Positions 11,867-22,250 of a stretch of DNA of 64,000 nt are shown in pieces. The stretch is from Rhinocladiella similis (Eukaryota; Ascomycota; Eurotiomycetes; Chaetothyriales; Herpotrichiellaceae), in assembly GCA_024082115.1 (NCBI GenBank), contig JAMRYE010000013.1:506001-570000 (forward strand). The letters run 5' to 3'. A program made the position numbers and the translations under genes. Numbering within the stretch: position 1 is the first letter of the stretch; every line of letters starts with the position of its first letter. The notes under the pieces are model-generated. The model saw only the letters and a program-made list of their open reading frames with translations, ran no database searches and was not told the origin of the DNA.

Positions 11867-12280
11867 CTAACATTTCCTGCAGAATGGCTTATCAAAGCAA
11901 TGAATGGGACTCGCAGTCCTGGGCCTCACTTTCCCCCTCTCCTTAGAATGTGATACGATGCGGGTGTACCTCTCGTATACTGGTGCTTCCTCCGCTTCCA
12001 GCAGATGCTGGAGCAAAGCTCGAAGCTGAATCGCAACCGGGGGCTTCGTCAATTCATTCTCCGCACAGCGTGAACCATTGGTTCGTTCGATGTTGCACCT
12101 TGTTTGTCTGACCCCAAACTGGGATGTTCCCACTAGCCTCGCGAGAGGGCAAGCCGTGTTGATGGGTAACAGTGTCTGCGGATCAAGGTTCTCAGTATGT
12201 TGTGAGAACTGCTGGCAAGCGGCAAGGCTCTCGTTCCACGAGACCTGCTTCCACGGAGGATCCAATTCTTGCTGTCCCAT
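11867..12280 (-). CDS. Possible small hypothetical protein
   Basis: An open frame of 137 codons on the minus strand, downstream of and collinear with nip7. It holds a Cys-containing segment (RCNIERTNGSRCAEN) followed by a helix-like stretch (IQLRALLQHLLEAEEAPVYERY). The C-x9-C spacing recalls small zinc-binding segments in Pezizomycotina proteins of unknown function, but I cannot assign a family. No introns or start context confirm it. It could be a gene remnant or chance. Confidence 0.3.
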   Translation of the reverse strand: MGQQELDPPWKQVSWNESLAACQQFSQHTENLDPQTLLPINTACPLARLVGTSQFGVRQTRCNIERTNGSRCAENELTKPPVAIQLRALLQHLLEAEEAPVYERYTRIVSHSKERGKVRPRTASPIHCFDKPFCRKC

Positions 12281-12450
12281 CGGAAGGGTTCGCTGGTCCG
12301 AAATTCGTCACTCGCTAGATGTTCGCATTGCACCTCAATGGAGAGATCACGAAGTGCCCTGCTTTTGAGGGACACTGCCACTGGGAGTCGTACGCAGGTA
12401 CTTCTGGCGGCCAACGTTCTGATTTTTGTAGTCCACGGCTCTGCTGTGCC

Positions 12451-13017
12451 TCAGGTTGTAAACAGACTGTCCTCCTCTCTCAGGTACTCTCCTACATCAC
12501 CCTGACGGAAAACTACCACAGAAGTTGGTTCTAACTTCCTTGCTTCCGCCGTCGACCTCGCCGTTACACCGAAACCGAGTGGTGTGTCGTCCATGGCCAG
12601 GACAACCACTCCAGAATGTTCAGGGCAGTCTTCGCTCCATCTTCCAACGTGTGCCTTCACCACATTGCCTCCATAAAGAAAGGGCATTTCTCCGTTAGGT
12701 TTGACCCACACCTTGTATCGTGCATGGGGCGCAATCACATCCAGCGCTGTTATGTGTAATCTGAATTTTCCGGTTTTTGTGAATTTACCAACACAGGTGC
12801 CCAATGAAAGCAAATTGTCTCGAGCAACCGCCGTTGCTAGATTGGCAAGCGACAATCGAACATAGTAGACTCGAGACTCGTGCAAACGGAAGACATGTCT
12901 GTCGTTGTCGTCGTCTGAGGAGTCGGAGGGTGCGATGAGTTGGGTTAGCGAACGACCAGTGTAGTTGGCAAGCTTTGTGAAAAGTGTCTGGGTCTCGACA
13001 TCAGTAAGAGGCCTCAT
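12451..13017 (-). CDS. nip7: 60S ribosome biogenesis factor NIP7
   Basis: Single exon, 188 aa, close to the roughly 180 aa of the family. It begins MRPLTDVETQTLFTKLANY, has the pre-PUA half (RVYYV at about 50-54, then FTKTGKFRLHITALD), and a C-terminal PUA domain with ending GDVGEYLREEDSLF, nearly the same as yeast and human Nip7. Nip7 binds pre-60S particles and is needed for 27S pre-rRNA processing in the nucleolus. It is transcribed divergently from noc3, another 60S assembly factor, 230 bp away, which suggests shared regulation. Confidence 0.95.
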   Translation of the reverse strand: MRPLTDVETQTLFTKLANYTGRSLTQLIAPSDSSDDDNDRHVFRLHESRVYYVRLSLANLATAVARDNLLSLGTCVGKFTKTGKFRLHITALDVIAPHARYKVWVKPNGEMPFLYGGNVVKAHVGRWSEDCPEHSGVVVLAMDDTPLGFGVTARSTAEARKLEPTSVVVFRQGDVGEYLREEDSLFTT

Positions 13018-13247
13018 CTTGGAAATCCGGCGATGAATATCGCCTCAGAAACTTTCTAGGCGACTTGTACTGTTTGTGTCTAGAATAGGTGGTTGCGCAG
13101 CCAAAAAAAAATAATTCTGCAAGAAAGCGGCTAATCCTCGGATTAAGTGCCGACGTATTCTAAGAAATTTTGATCCGCAACGGCGGTTCATGAATTGAAG
13201 ATTCCCCATGGTCGCGGTGCCTCTCAAGTTAAATCGACACAGCAGTC
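13018..13247. promoter_or_regulatory. Bidirectional promoter of nip7 and noc3
   Basis: Only 230 bp separate the two start codons, so both promoters and both leaders must sit here. It holds GAAATTTT at 13164-13171, similar to the rRNA-processing element (core AAATTTT), and GCGATGA at 13030-13036, one base short of the PAC element GCGATGAG. These elements are described for yeast ribosome-biogenesis genes; their use in this species is inference. Confidence 0.5.
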
Positions 13248-15305
13248 ATGCCTCATGGTCGCCCAGCAAAGCGCAGGCGTGTCACACCACCTCTAGACGA
13301 CGATGTCCCTTCCAAAACCATCAAGTCTTCCGACCTCTTCGCCCGAGCCGCTGACTGGGATCTCGAGCAAGCCTACGCACAGAAGAACCGTTCAAAGAAA
13401 ACCAAAGAGTCCACGAGACTACCTATCAAAACAGCCCAGGGCCAACTACAGCATCTGAAAGAGGCAGAACTTGAAGATGGCTCGGATAGCTTTCTCGGTT
13501 CCGGCTCAGAGGGCGAGGCCAACGATGACGAGGAGGACGACGCACCTGAGACTCCTCCCACCGAGTCAGAGTCTGCCTCTCCAGCAGTACCACTCAAGCA
13601 ACAGATCTTCGGCGTAAAGGAAGAAATAGCTCGACTGGCTGGCCTGCTGAGTGAAGACCCCGAAGAGCATGCTAGCGCATTCAAAAAGCTTGCACAACTC
13701 GCAGATTCCCATTCCCCTGTTCCCGTACAGAAACTCGTTCTTGCAGCTCAAGTGGCAGTCTACAAAGATGTTATTCCTGGTTATCGAATACGCCCATACA
13801 AGGACGAAGATCTGGGGAACAAGATCTCCAAGGATGTAAGACAGACGAGACAATACGAGCAGGCTCTCGTAACTGGATATCAAGGCTACGTGAAACATCT
13901 TGGTGGTCTTGCGAAAGGTCGCAAGGGCGGCGAGGAAGCTCAGTCCCTGCGCAGTGTTGCAATAAACTGTGCCTGCACATTACTTCTATCTGTGCCGCAT
14001 TTCAATTTCCGCACGGAGCTGCTGAACATCTTATTGCATGAGCTGGCTAGCAGAGAATGTACTCCAGATTTCGTAAAATGTGTCGAAACGGTGGAGAAAT
14101 TCTTTGCAGGTGATGAGGACGGAGCCCCGTCCCTGGAGGCTGTTGGTCTGTTGACCAAGATGATGAAGGCGAAGAATTATCGGATTCGAGAGGAGGTCCT
14201 AAATACATTCTTTCAACTGCGGTTGCTCTCAGAATTGACAACACCGAGCTCTACCACCAAAGCGGACAAGCCTGAAGACATTTCGAAGCTCCACGGCAGG
14301 AAAGTGAAGAAGGAAAAATTCGAGCACAGATCGAAAAAGGAGAAGAAAGTCGCGAAGCAGAGAAAGGCAGTGGAAAAGGATATGCGCGAGGCCAACGCCA
14401 TTGTCAACTATGAAGAGCGGGAGAAGATGCAATCAGAAACACTGAAGCTCGTGTTTGTCACTTACTTCCGCATCTTGAAAGCCAGGGAGCCCGAGCTGAT
14501 GGGCGCCGTGCTTGAAGGACTGGCTCAATATGCACGTCTCATCAACCAGGACTTCTTTGGGGATGTGCTCGAAGCCCTCAGGGACATCATCAATCAGGCA
14601 GATGCGGCTCTCAAAGGCGAACTGGATTTGGGCGAAGGACCGAGCGTTGCGCTGGATGTTGACGGAGACGAAATCCGGAACATGACCCGCGAGAGTCTCC
14701 TTTCAACACAGACCGCGTTTACTCTCCTCTCGGGCCAAGATGTGTCCAAAGCTGCATCATCTCTACACTTGGATCTTTCATTCTTCACCTCGCACACCTA
14801 TCGGTCTCTCTACCCACTATGTCTTGATGCAGACATTGAATTGGGCCCAAAATCTTTGCGGCTGCCGGACCCTCATTCCTCGAAGTCAGCCGAGAAGTCA
14901 GCCAACAGGATTAATATATCCACCCCCATACTGCTCCTGACACGAGTCCTGGCTTCAATTTTACTCACACCTTCACAACCTCCGCCAAGTGTCGCGGCCG
15001 CGTCATTCTTCAAGCGATTGTTGACAGTGTCTTTGCAATTACCAGAAAAGTCGGCTCTTGCTGTGCTCAGCCTGCTGGGTCAGATAGCAGACAAGCATGG
15101 CCGCAAGATAGAAGCGTTGTGGTATAGTGATGAAAGAAAAGGGGATGGAGTTTTCAGAGGAGAAAGCGACACTGTAGAAGGAACGAATGTTTTGGCCACT
15201 GGAAGCGGAGTGTGGGAAGGCGAATTGTTACGGAAGCATTTCTGTCCCAAGGTCAGAGAGCAAGCTGTCGCGATTGACAAGATCATTGCCGGGTTGCACA
15301 GGTAG
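13248..15305 (+). CDS. noc3: Nucleolar complex protein NOC3
   Basis: Single exon, 685 aa. The order matches Noc3: basic start (AKRRR), acidic stretch near residues 80-105 (GSEGEANDDEEDD), N-terminal NOC3 domain beginning QQIFGVKEEIARLAGLL and followed by Arg/Lys-rich helices, a Lys-rich linker near 350-385 (GRKVKKEKFEHRSKKEKK), then a CBF/Mak21-type helical domain to the end. Noc3 works with Noc2 in pre-60S maturation and export, and in yeast also in replication initiation. The length is close to the yeast protein. It is divergent to nip7. Confidence 0.93.
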   Translation: MPHGRPAKRRRVTPPLDDDVPSKTIKSSDLFARAADWDLEQAYAQKNRSKKTKESTRLPIKTAQGQLQHLKEAELEDGSDSFLGSGSEGEANDDEEDDAPETPPTESESASPAVPLKQQIFGVKEEIARLAGLLSEDPEEHASAFKKLAQLADSHSPVPVQKLVLAAQVAVYKDVIPGYRIRPYKDEDLGNKISKDVRQTRQYEQALVTGYQGYVKHLGGLAKGRKGGEEAQSLRSVAINCACTLLLSVPHFNFRTELLNILLHELASRECTPDFVKCVETVEKFFAGDEDGAPSLEAVGLLTKMMKAKNYRIREEVLNTFFQLRLLSELTTPSSTTKADKPEDISKLHGRKVKKEKFEHRSKKEKKVAKQRKAVEKDMREANAIVNYEEREKMQSETLKLVFVTYFRILKAREPELMGAVLEGLAQYARLINQDFFGDVLEALRDIINQADAALKGELDLGEGPSVALDVDGDEIRNMTRESLLSTQTAFTLLSGQDVSKAASSLHLDLSFFTSHTYRSLYPLCLDADIELGPKSLRLPDPHSSKSAEKSANRINISTPILLLTRVLASILLTPSQPPPSVAAASFFKRLLTVSLQLPEKSALAVLSLLGQIADKHGRKIEALWYSDERKGDGVFRGESDTVEGTNVLATGSGVWEGELLRKHFCPKVREQAVAIDKIIAGLHR

Positions 15306-16987
15306 ATAGATGATGAGCCACGTTTCTAGTTTTAAAATTATACGGACCTCTCCTCGTATTCCATCAGCTGCGATAGTTTCAAGCCGAAAGTTTTAGAAGT
15401 CGCTAGTTGTCTCCCTGAGGCCTTTGTGAGGTCCTTTCTCGTGGCAGGTGAATATAACTTCCCCATGGCGACGGAGGAGCATTGACAGCGGGAGGAAGAG
15501 AAGCCGGCGGTGATGGGGATCGCTTACAGGCGAAGAACGCCTCAGTAACCCACCGGTGGCATGTCATGGCGATGGCACATGCTGTACCAGTAGCACATGT
15601 CTCGCTACGGCTGTTGTAAGGAACATCACTAGACTTCCGGAGTGCCTAAGAATTAGATGGACGGATGTGCCGCGAGCAAAGACCCGGCAATATCCATATC
15701 CACCAACTGACAGCCCAACAAAGTGGTGTTGTTGACTTTTTCTCGTTATCGTCGCCATCATCTGCACCTCAGTCGCCCACCAATAGACAACCTGTTGGGC
15801 CCATGGATGAGATCCAGAATCCATGCATCATGCATGGCCTTGGACATGGCCTGGCTTGCCATGCACTCACTAGGTACAATACTCCGTCTCACACACGCCC
15901 CGTACGAGTAGAGTGCGTGCAGGTTCCGCAACACGATCCTGTATCGGCAGCTTTTGCCTGCAAGAATGACACTCCTTGAGCACGCACCGCCGAAAAACTT
16001 GACTTGTGGTGTGACAGATTGTTTAGACTTACTCTTTGACCTCATTTTGTACCAGCTGTCAATTTTTTATAGCTTCTGTGTCTCTGATGGTCTTTGTTGA
16101 TACTTTGGGAGCTCTGACCTTTTCCGCAAAACACACCACTACTGTGAATGCGTGGAGCTAGACATTCGGTACGCAGGACAAGTACATAAGAACAGTGGAC
16201 TCGCCCAAACGACAGTAGGTAGCACCTGCTTCTTGTTACTCCATCTGTCTTGAATCGGCCGGACCGTTTCGATTTCTTAGAACCAAAAAAAAGAATCAAA
16301 TCTTGTGAAACTTGCTTGAATACCTACTTTGCGGGGTGAGTTTCCAGCACAATGGACAAGGCCGTGCGATATCTACAGGTGCTGACGCTGAGGTTTTAGA
16401 TCTTACACTGGCTGTTTGCCCGGCATCTACTTGTACAATTGTCACCGATCAACGGATCTCTAGAGTCTCTCAATAGAGCAGCACTCCTGCTGTCCAGCTC
16501 GTTTTCTTTCAGTCAAATCTCAATTGCCATTCCATAGGCCTGGCCATTGTTGCAGGTAAGAAAGTACTGCCCCGTCATGACAAGGCTGGGTCGATCTGTG
16601 TCGATCAGTGCTGGCTGGTCTGAGCTCAAAGACGAACCTCGTTTGCGGTGGAGTCTGGACAACTGTCTGTTGAACAAACCACATACATGTACTGGATCTT
16701 GTTCGGTGGTTCGAAGTATTCCTGGGCTTGTAATTGTCGACGGCTCCTAGGATGAGGCACCCAGGTATTGGAAACAGGAGCGATCCAAACAACGATGTTC
16801 GCCTCGGCGGAACAATGCCTTTCCAGCATTATCACTTGATACCACCTATCTTTCTCTCGCTTGTCCTCTGGAGAATGTACTGACCATGTTCACGTACAGG
16901 CCTCCTAATCATCAGTCATTATCGTCCTTGAGACCCTTACACAACATTTCCTACAACATCCCAATCCAATCCTACAAAACCAACAAA
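15306..16987. other. 1.7-kb intergenic region
   Basis: No supported gene. The last 100 bp is a typical fungal 5' leader (AC-rich, ending CCAACAAA before ATG 16988). An in-frame upstream ATG at 16886 would add 34 residues without stop; it sits in poor context, so I kept the downstream start. Confidence 0.6.
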
Positions 16988-17797
16988 ATGGTTTCCACCA
17001 TAATTACCTTTACCAAAGCCGACGTGCAAGCCCCGGTCTACATTGCCGGGGCATTTTCAGAATGGTCACCAGTAGAGATGACCTGTGAAAAGCTCGAGAA
17101 CGGTGAAAACAAGTTCTCACACGCTGCCGAACTACAACCTGGTAAATACCAATACAAGTTTCGCCTTGGTCCTGGAGACTGGTGGGTCCTGGACGAATCA
17201 ACGTCGACAGGTTAGTATGAGCCTATACTGTTCCATGTTCAGATTGCTGATATTGCAATAGAGGATGACGGATCTGGAAATGTCAACAATGTCCTCACCG
17301 TCGACTCTGAACAGACCCAAGAGTCAACTCCTCAGCAAAGCGAAAGCGAAAGCAATGCCCCAGCTCTAATTGATACTACTACTGCTGCTGCTGCTGCTAC
17401 CCCCGCCACCAGTGCTACTGTGTACGACACTGTTGCTGCAATGGAGGAGGAACTACGAGTTCAGCCAGACGTCACCCCAGATGAACATGAGGTTCATAAA
17501 GAGGCTTCAATCCCGGATTTTGCGCCTCCCCCTTATTCAGCAGAAGAACATGCAATGCCCCTGATCTTGGAGACTGACAAACCTGTCCCAGTGACAAGGG
17601 TTGCAGACGTTCAAAGGAGGCCACTTGAGAGTGAAGCTCTGCCTCAGCCCAACAAAGGTGGTGCACTGGTGAAGAAGTAAGTTTCATGCTCAAGTGATGT
17701 TGCTGTGATCTCTGGCTAACCTATCGATAGTAGGATGCTACTCGTTGCTGCCGTCGTGGCTATTCCCGTGGCTGTCTCACTCTTCTTACGCCGGTAG
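16988..17797 (+). CDS. CBM48/AMPK-type glycogen-binding protein with C-terminal membrane anchor
   Basis: Exons 16988-17210, 17262-17676 and 17731-17797 give 234 aa. Residues 1-85 form a CBM48-like (AMPK-beta/Mdg1 type) domain: VYIAGAFSEWSP, then LQPGKYQYKFRLGPGDWWVLDES, with Trp26, Trp65 and Trp66 as candidate glucan-stacking residues. Residues 90-210 are a Glu/Pro/Ala-rich linker with an Ala run from a GCT repeat and a PPPY motif at 163-166, the type bound by WW domains of Rsp5/Nedd4 ligases. The last exon encodes MLLVAAVVAIPVAVSLFLRR and stop: one hydrophobic segment with a two-Arg tail, as in tail-anchored proteins. The final acceptor is a tandem TAGTAG, so NRM or KM can precede the anchor. 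Role as a membrane-bound glycogen tether is inference. Confidence 0.85.
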
Positions 17798-18149
17798 GAC
17801 AGGTGTGTCAGGTCAGGTTGTTTATTGGAAGTTTGCTGTTCTATTAGTACCGTCCTTTGGTCCTGTCGTTTGTGCTTAGTTATTGTTTGGTTTTGTCTTT
17901 TGCCGTGCGAATAAGGCGAGATTCGTATTGAGTACTTTCTTGCGAGAATGTATCTACGTTTCTGCTTCCTCAATTGATTGTTTCGTATTGTTCCTACATC
18001 GTCGTCTTCATGCTCACACTGACATGACACATCGTCGCGATTCATGTTTCTTTTTTCATCTCTACAAAGTTGGTGCTTGACGAACGACAACTGACTCCTT
18101 GCTCTCGCGCAATCCATAATTCTCTTGTGCCCTTTCACACACAGACGCA
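17798..18149. other. Intergenic region after the CBM48 gene
   Basis: About 350 bp, T-rich, presumably the 3' untranslated region of the CBM48 gene and the leader of the possible small ORF that follows. Confidence 0.5.
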
Positions 18150-18461
18150 ATGCCTCCTCGTCGACCGTCAGCCCTCCTCACACAATCCACTGCCTTCTAC
18201 GCCTACCGTCGCGCACCCTCGCCACTGCCTATTCCCCAACCAGCTTCCGAAAGACGGGTGCGCGACCCCGAGAACACGCCTGCCCCGCCGTTGGGTTCAG
18301 GGTGTTCGACGCAGGGGAGAGATGATATGGAGGATGTTGGGACCGAGGATAGCGCTGTGATCATGCCTGTGCCGTTGTTGTGGTGGAGATGTTTCCGGGC
18401 GATCGTTGCTCGCTGGGCAAGATGGGCTATGGAAGTGGTGGGATTCACGGGACCAAATTAA
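18150..18461 (+). CDS. Possible small basic protein
   Basis: An open frame of 103 codons with a favourable start context (gacgcaATGcc). It starts MPPRRPSALLTQSTAFYAYRR and has a Pro-rich middle and a Trp/Arg-rich end (LLWWRCFRAIVARWARWAM). No family is recognised. The Arg-rich amphipathic N-terminus could be a mitochondrial presequence. It may be a genuine short gene or an untranslated-region frame. Confidence 0.35.
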   Translation: MPPRRPSALLTQSTAFYAYRRAPSPLPIPQPASERRVRDPENTPAPPLGSGCSTQGRDDMEDVGTEDSAVIMPVPLLWWRCFRAIVARWARWAMEVVGFTGPN

Positions 18462-18613
18462 TGACTGCAAAGGAATTCGAATGGATGGGGGAATAACTAG
18501 TTCATGGTCCATATCCACAGTAGTGGGTTGTGGCAATCATCCGATTCCCTTTTGTCTACCTAGGTACGACTATATGTAGTTTGTACTCGCGTCTCCTACT
18601 GTAGAGTGCCTGC

Positions 18614-19816
18614 CTATAACCTGCTACACAAGGTCTCGACGGCGTCTTTGGTCTCGTCTTTGGTCTCCTTGACGAGTCCCGAGACGGCCTTGAAATTCCG
18701 GTCCTTTGCGTCCCCCACCAGCTCGAACAGCAGACTCTCGCTCGTCGTCACGGTACATCCCTCGCGGGCCAGGCGGGACAGGGCCACGGGCCTCTCGGCC
18801 GCGTTGCAACTGCTCACTCCGTCGGCGAGGATGTAGACTTTGTGGCCCTGCGCCAGGAGGTCGAGGGCCGTCTGGGTGACGCAGATGTGCGTTTCGATCC
18901 CGACGATGATGACGCTCATTCTGCCCTTGCCGGGGCCCGCGGGGCCCGAGGCCGACTGGAGTTGCTGCGTGAGGCCCGGGACGAGCATTGAAAAGGCCGT
19001 CTTGTCGACTTCGGTCGTGGCGGACGAGCCGCTGGTGGGGAGGAGGGACGTGAGTTCCGACACGGTCGAGCCCAGGCGCGCGGCGTTCTGGGTCGTGATG
19101 TAGATTGGGATGTTTAGGACTTGGGCTGCACGAGATCCCAGAATCAGTCACAGCGAACTCGGACACGAAAGGTCGAAATTGGTGTGTTATGTGTAAGGAA
19201 GTGGAGGCTGTGGCGTTGGGGAGGTATTGAGTATTAGAGGCGGAGAAGTAATGTACCTGCTTTGACCATCTTTGCACTCGTTGAGATCCTGCAAGGCCCA
19301 ATGTGTGTTAATTGTATGTTTATGACAAAGGGTGGCCCATGACAGAGAGAGAGAGAGAGAGAGTATGATTTCGAGGGGCTGAGCCTTGAGATGGTCGTGT
19401 ATATCGAGGACGGTCTCTCGACAAGACCCCAAGACCCAAGGCACAGGCGAGACATGTGGTCGACGGCGGAAGAGAAGGAGGAAGGACATACACCTTAGGA
19501 AACTCCCATATCGCCGTTCGGAATTTCTCCTGAATGTCACAGATACTATTGACATAGAAGGTACATCAGCACTGGATATTCTGTAGTAAACATATCTTCG
19601 TATCGAGTTCGCATGAGTCGCGAAGAGCAGGTCTTCAGCTGTGTCGACGGTAGAATAAGATGAAGAATGCATTTGCTTGAACTCACAACAACACCGGATT
19701 CACTATTATGGAAGTACATCACAATGTCAGTATTCCACCCGAGACAATGATTGAAGCACGAACGAAAATGCAAGGGGGGCCAACATACCTATCCGCTTCG
19801 AGTCTGAAGAAGCCAT
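18614..19816 (-). CDS. Isochorismatase-like cysteine hydrolase (ISOC1/2 type), five exons
   Basis: Exons 19816-19789 (28 nt), 19702-19687 (16 nt), 19545-19492 (54 nt), 19288-19257 (32 nt) and 19125-18614 give 213 aa. The splice choices restore the family core NPVLFICDIQEKF, NIPIYITTQ, TEVDKTAFSML, IVGIETHICVTQTALDLL and ADGVSS. The catalytic triad is complete: Asp18, Lys85, Cys125. The family hydrolyses amide- or ester-like bonds; ISOC1/2-type members have no settled substrate. No targeting peptide is obvious. Exon 2 is a 16-nt micro-exon between a TAG acceptor and a GTGAGT donor. Without it the frame shifts and PVL of the conserved first strand is lost. A minus-strand frame covering 18624-19301 is a shadow. 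Confidence 0.88.
19344..19363. repeat. (AG)10 microsatellite
   Basis: Ten AG units inside the third intron (19289-19491) of the isochorismatase-like gene. Confidence 0.95.
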
Positions 19817-20492
19817 CCTTGCGTATCGTGTCAAAGCTGAAACCCCAGACGGTCTGTTCCTCAGTCGTGTATGATGGACAGCTCTGCTGACGTGATAAGG
19901 AGAGATTGCTACAAAGATATGAGAGCGAGTGCTGCTAATCATAGAGGTTTGCAAAGGCAACGCCAGTTATTTATGAGGCATGTTCGTTTGTTGGTCTTGG
20001 AATTCCCAAGACGAAATGCGGGCGAGATCGGACCAGCGGGAGAAATGCCGACGTTGTAGGATGCCGACTCTACTGAACATACAATACGTACGAGTTACGG
20101 AGAATGTGGAGAAATGTCGGGGTGAGATACGGAATGATTCTACTATTCCGTACATGTTGATGCCAATAACACAAAACAAGATGTGGATGGAAGAACAAGA
20201 TACAACTCAAAAGTACATTCCTCTGCGTCTTTAATTCTGGCCTCGTGGCTACCTAGTGATTTATCTGGGCTTTTGTCTTCCTTGCACCAGTCCGAATCTT
20301 CACCTCCGCATTCGGCTCGAGGTGGCATCGTCTACCTAGAATACATGTTATGCCTCTGTCCTAGAAAATCTCCGAGAGGCTGGATCTGAATGTTGATACA
20401 CCATCTGCCTTTTGTTTTGATTCATCTTCTCGACCACGCACCTCCCGTAAAAGCGTCGTTGCATCCATTAAAGCACAACACTGGTACCTCAT
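19817..20492. other. Intergenic region
   Basis: About 680 bp between two minus-strand genes. Nothing coding is supported. Confidence 0.55.
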
Positions 20493-22240
20493 TTACCCAT
20501 TGGTTGTCGTTCTACGCTGCGGGCCAGTGTTGAGCCAGCCAAAGGCAGTACCCGATCCAACTGGATTGGTCTTTGTGGTCGACGTGGATTGGCCTGACTT
20601 CGAACTTTCCTTGAGGTCAGTTTGACTGGCCTTTCTATCAAGGTCGCCTGGCTTGGGGAAATTTTCGGGTCCATTCAAGCCCATTGGCGTTGATGCGGTT
20701 CTCGTCGCGTTGGCCATGGTCTTGGCCGGTCGCAGAATCTTCATAGGACGTGAAGGGGTAGGACGCGCATATGTCGACGAAGACTTCGGAGCCGTGTCGT
20801 TCTGCGTAGAAGTCGAAGTTGACCGCCAAGAATTTGACCACACCCCCTGACCGGATTTTGACATGGGCGTGCTAAACGACTTCTCACTTCCAGTCGTCGA
20901 CTTGGAATCATCCGCTGGCCGAGAATGTGTGAGATCTAGGCTTGATCTGGTGGATTGTTCGGCATGGAGATCGGATCTGCGCCCGTCTCCAGGCTCAGAC
21001 GGGGTGGCCGATGCAACACTACTTGATGGTGCCACCATTGGCGAGGCCACCATCTGTGAAGTGTTCGACATTCCAGGTCGCCCGATTACACCAACTGGAG
21101 ATACAGGCGGTGGTAGCATGGCTCCTTCAATGGACGCCGATCGCTTGCGGGGTGCCGTGTACAAGTCCTTATACGAGGCGTCATCTTCAGGACGGACAAG
21201 TGGTATGGAAAGCTGATTGCGCTCCTCGTCAAAAATCATTAACTTGTCTTGCGAAAAAAGGACATCGCCATTGTGACTCCTCAGTACGTCACTACCCAAG
21301 ATGATTTGTATTGACGTTCCTCTGACTGGGTGCTCGTCGACGACGAACTTGACATTCAAGGTTGGAACGTGGGGGACTGGACTGGCTGATCTGACAGCGG
21401 GAGAATGGATTTTCGCTTCGGTGAGATACACCGGCAGTCGAACGGCACGAAAGTCGCCGTCATCGAATACAGCGTCCATTAAATCAAGCTTGGCGATCAG
21501 AGCGAGGCTTACCGAAGACATGGAAGAGCCAGTGCAAATGGCAGCGTAGAGGAGGGAATCATTGGAAAACGACTCTGTCAGCCAACAACGTATAATCGAG
21601 GGACAGGGCCCGAGGACAAAGAAACCGGGAGGCGGATTTCCTGAGACGCGGGGAGAGTTGTTTATGGATCCAAGAAGGCGACTTTGCTCCAAACCAAAGC
21701 TGTTTGTACGACCAAATCCAGCAACACTGGGCCTTCCGTCTGAACGATGTGATAGAGATCTCTCTGAGAGCGCATGGCCTCCAAGACCACTTCCAGTTCG
21801 GGTTGGAAGTTCCATTGATTGTCTTGATGATGCGTAGTGGTTGTTTGCGCTTTCATCGAAACGTACGGAATTGGCCCGTGATGCCGCCGCTCGTCTCGAC
21901 TCATCGTTGGCGTCCAAGGTCAATGAGCTCATCATACTTGCAGCAGGCTCGGCATCGAAATTCCGAAAAGCCTCAGCCGCAGGATTAAGAGTAGAGTCTA
22001 CATTCGTTAGTGGCGAGACGGAACCATCATCGTGATCGCCTTACCGTGATGCGACGAACCAAGCCCACCCGGAAATGGAGATGCTGTCCCCCAAAGAGTC
22101 CGCGATCTACCCGCGTCCGACATCTTCTGCTCCAAACGCATTATTTTGTCGGAATGAACGGCCTGGGTTGCGGAGAGTTCGTTGAGAGTCTCTTGAATGC
22201 GCCACAGTTCGTCCCTAGTCGCAGATTCCCGTGATTCCAT
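20493..22240 (-). CDS. Conserved fungal protein with retropepsin-like fold lacking the catalytic Asp
   Basis: Exons 22240-22045 and 21997-20493, with a 47-nt intron, give 566 aa. Residues 1-45 look like a coiled coil (ELWRIQETLNELSATQ...DKIMRLEQKM). Residues 85-185 are Ser/Arg-rich and probably disordered. The folded core spans about 187-345: GFFVLGPCPSIIRCWLTESF, AAICTGSSMSSVSLALIAKL, then LNVKFVVD and IQIILGSDVLRSHNGDVLF. This order (xTGSS...IAKL, then IILGSDVLR) is that of a retropepsin/Ddi1-type half-barrel, but the catalytic Asp of DTG is Cys220. The remaining 220 residues are Ser/Thr/Pro-rich. The fold call is by motif reading. A proteolytically inactive binding or dimerisation module is inference. 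Confidence 0.8.
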
Positions 22241-22250
22241 ATCTGACCAA

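Noticed and set aside
16886..16987. In-frame upstream ATG adding 34 residues to the CBM48 protein
   Set aside because: The sequence looks like an AC-rich leader, and the CBM48 domain begins directly after the downstream ATG, which has the better context.
18624..19301. 225-codon minus-strand frame overlapping the isochorismatase-like gene
   Set aside because: Out-of-frame shadow. It reads Arg/Pro-rich translation of the real exon and crosses the real intron.
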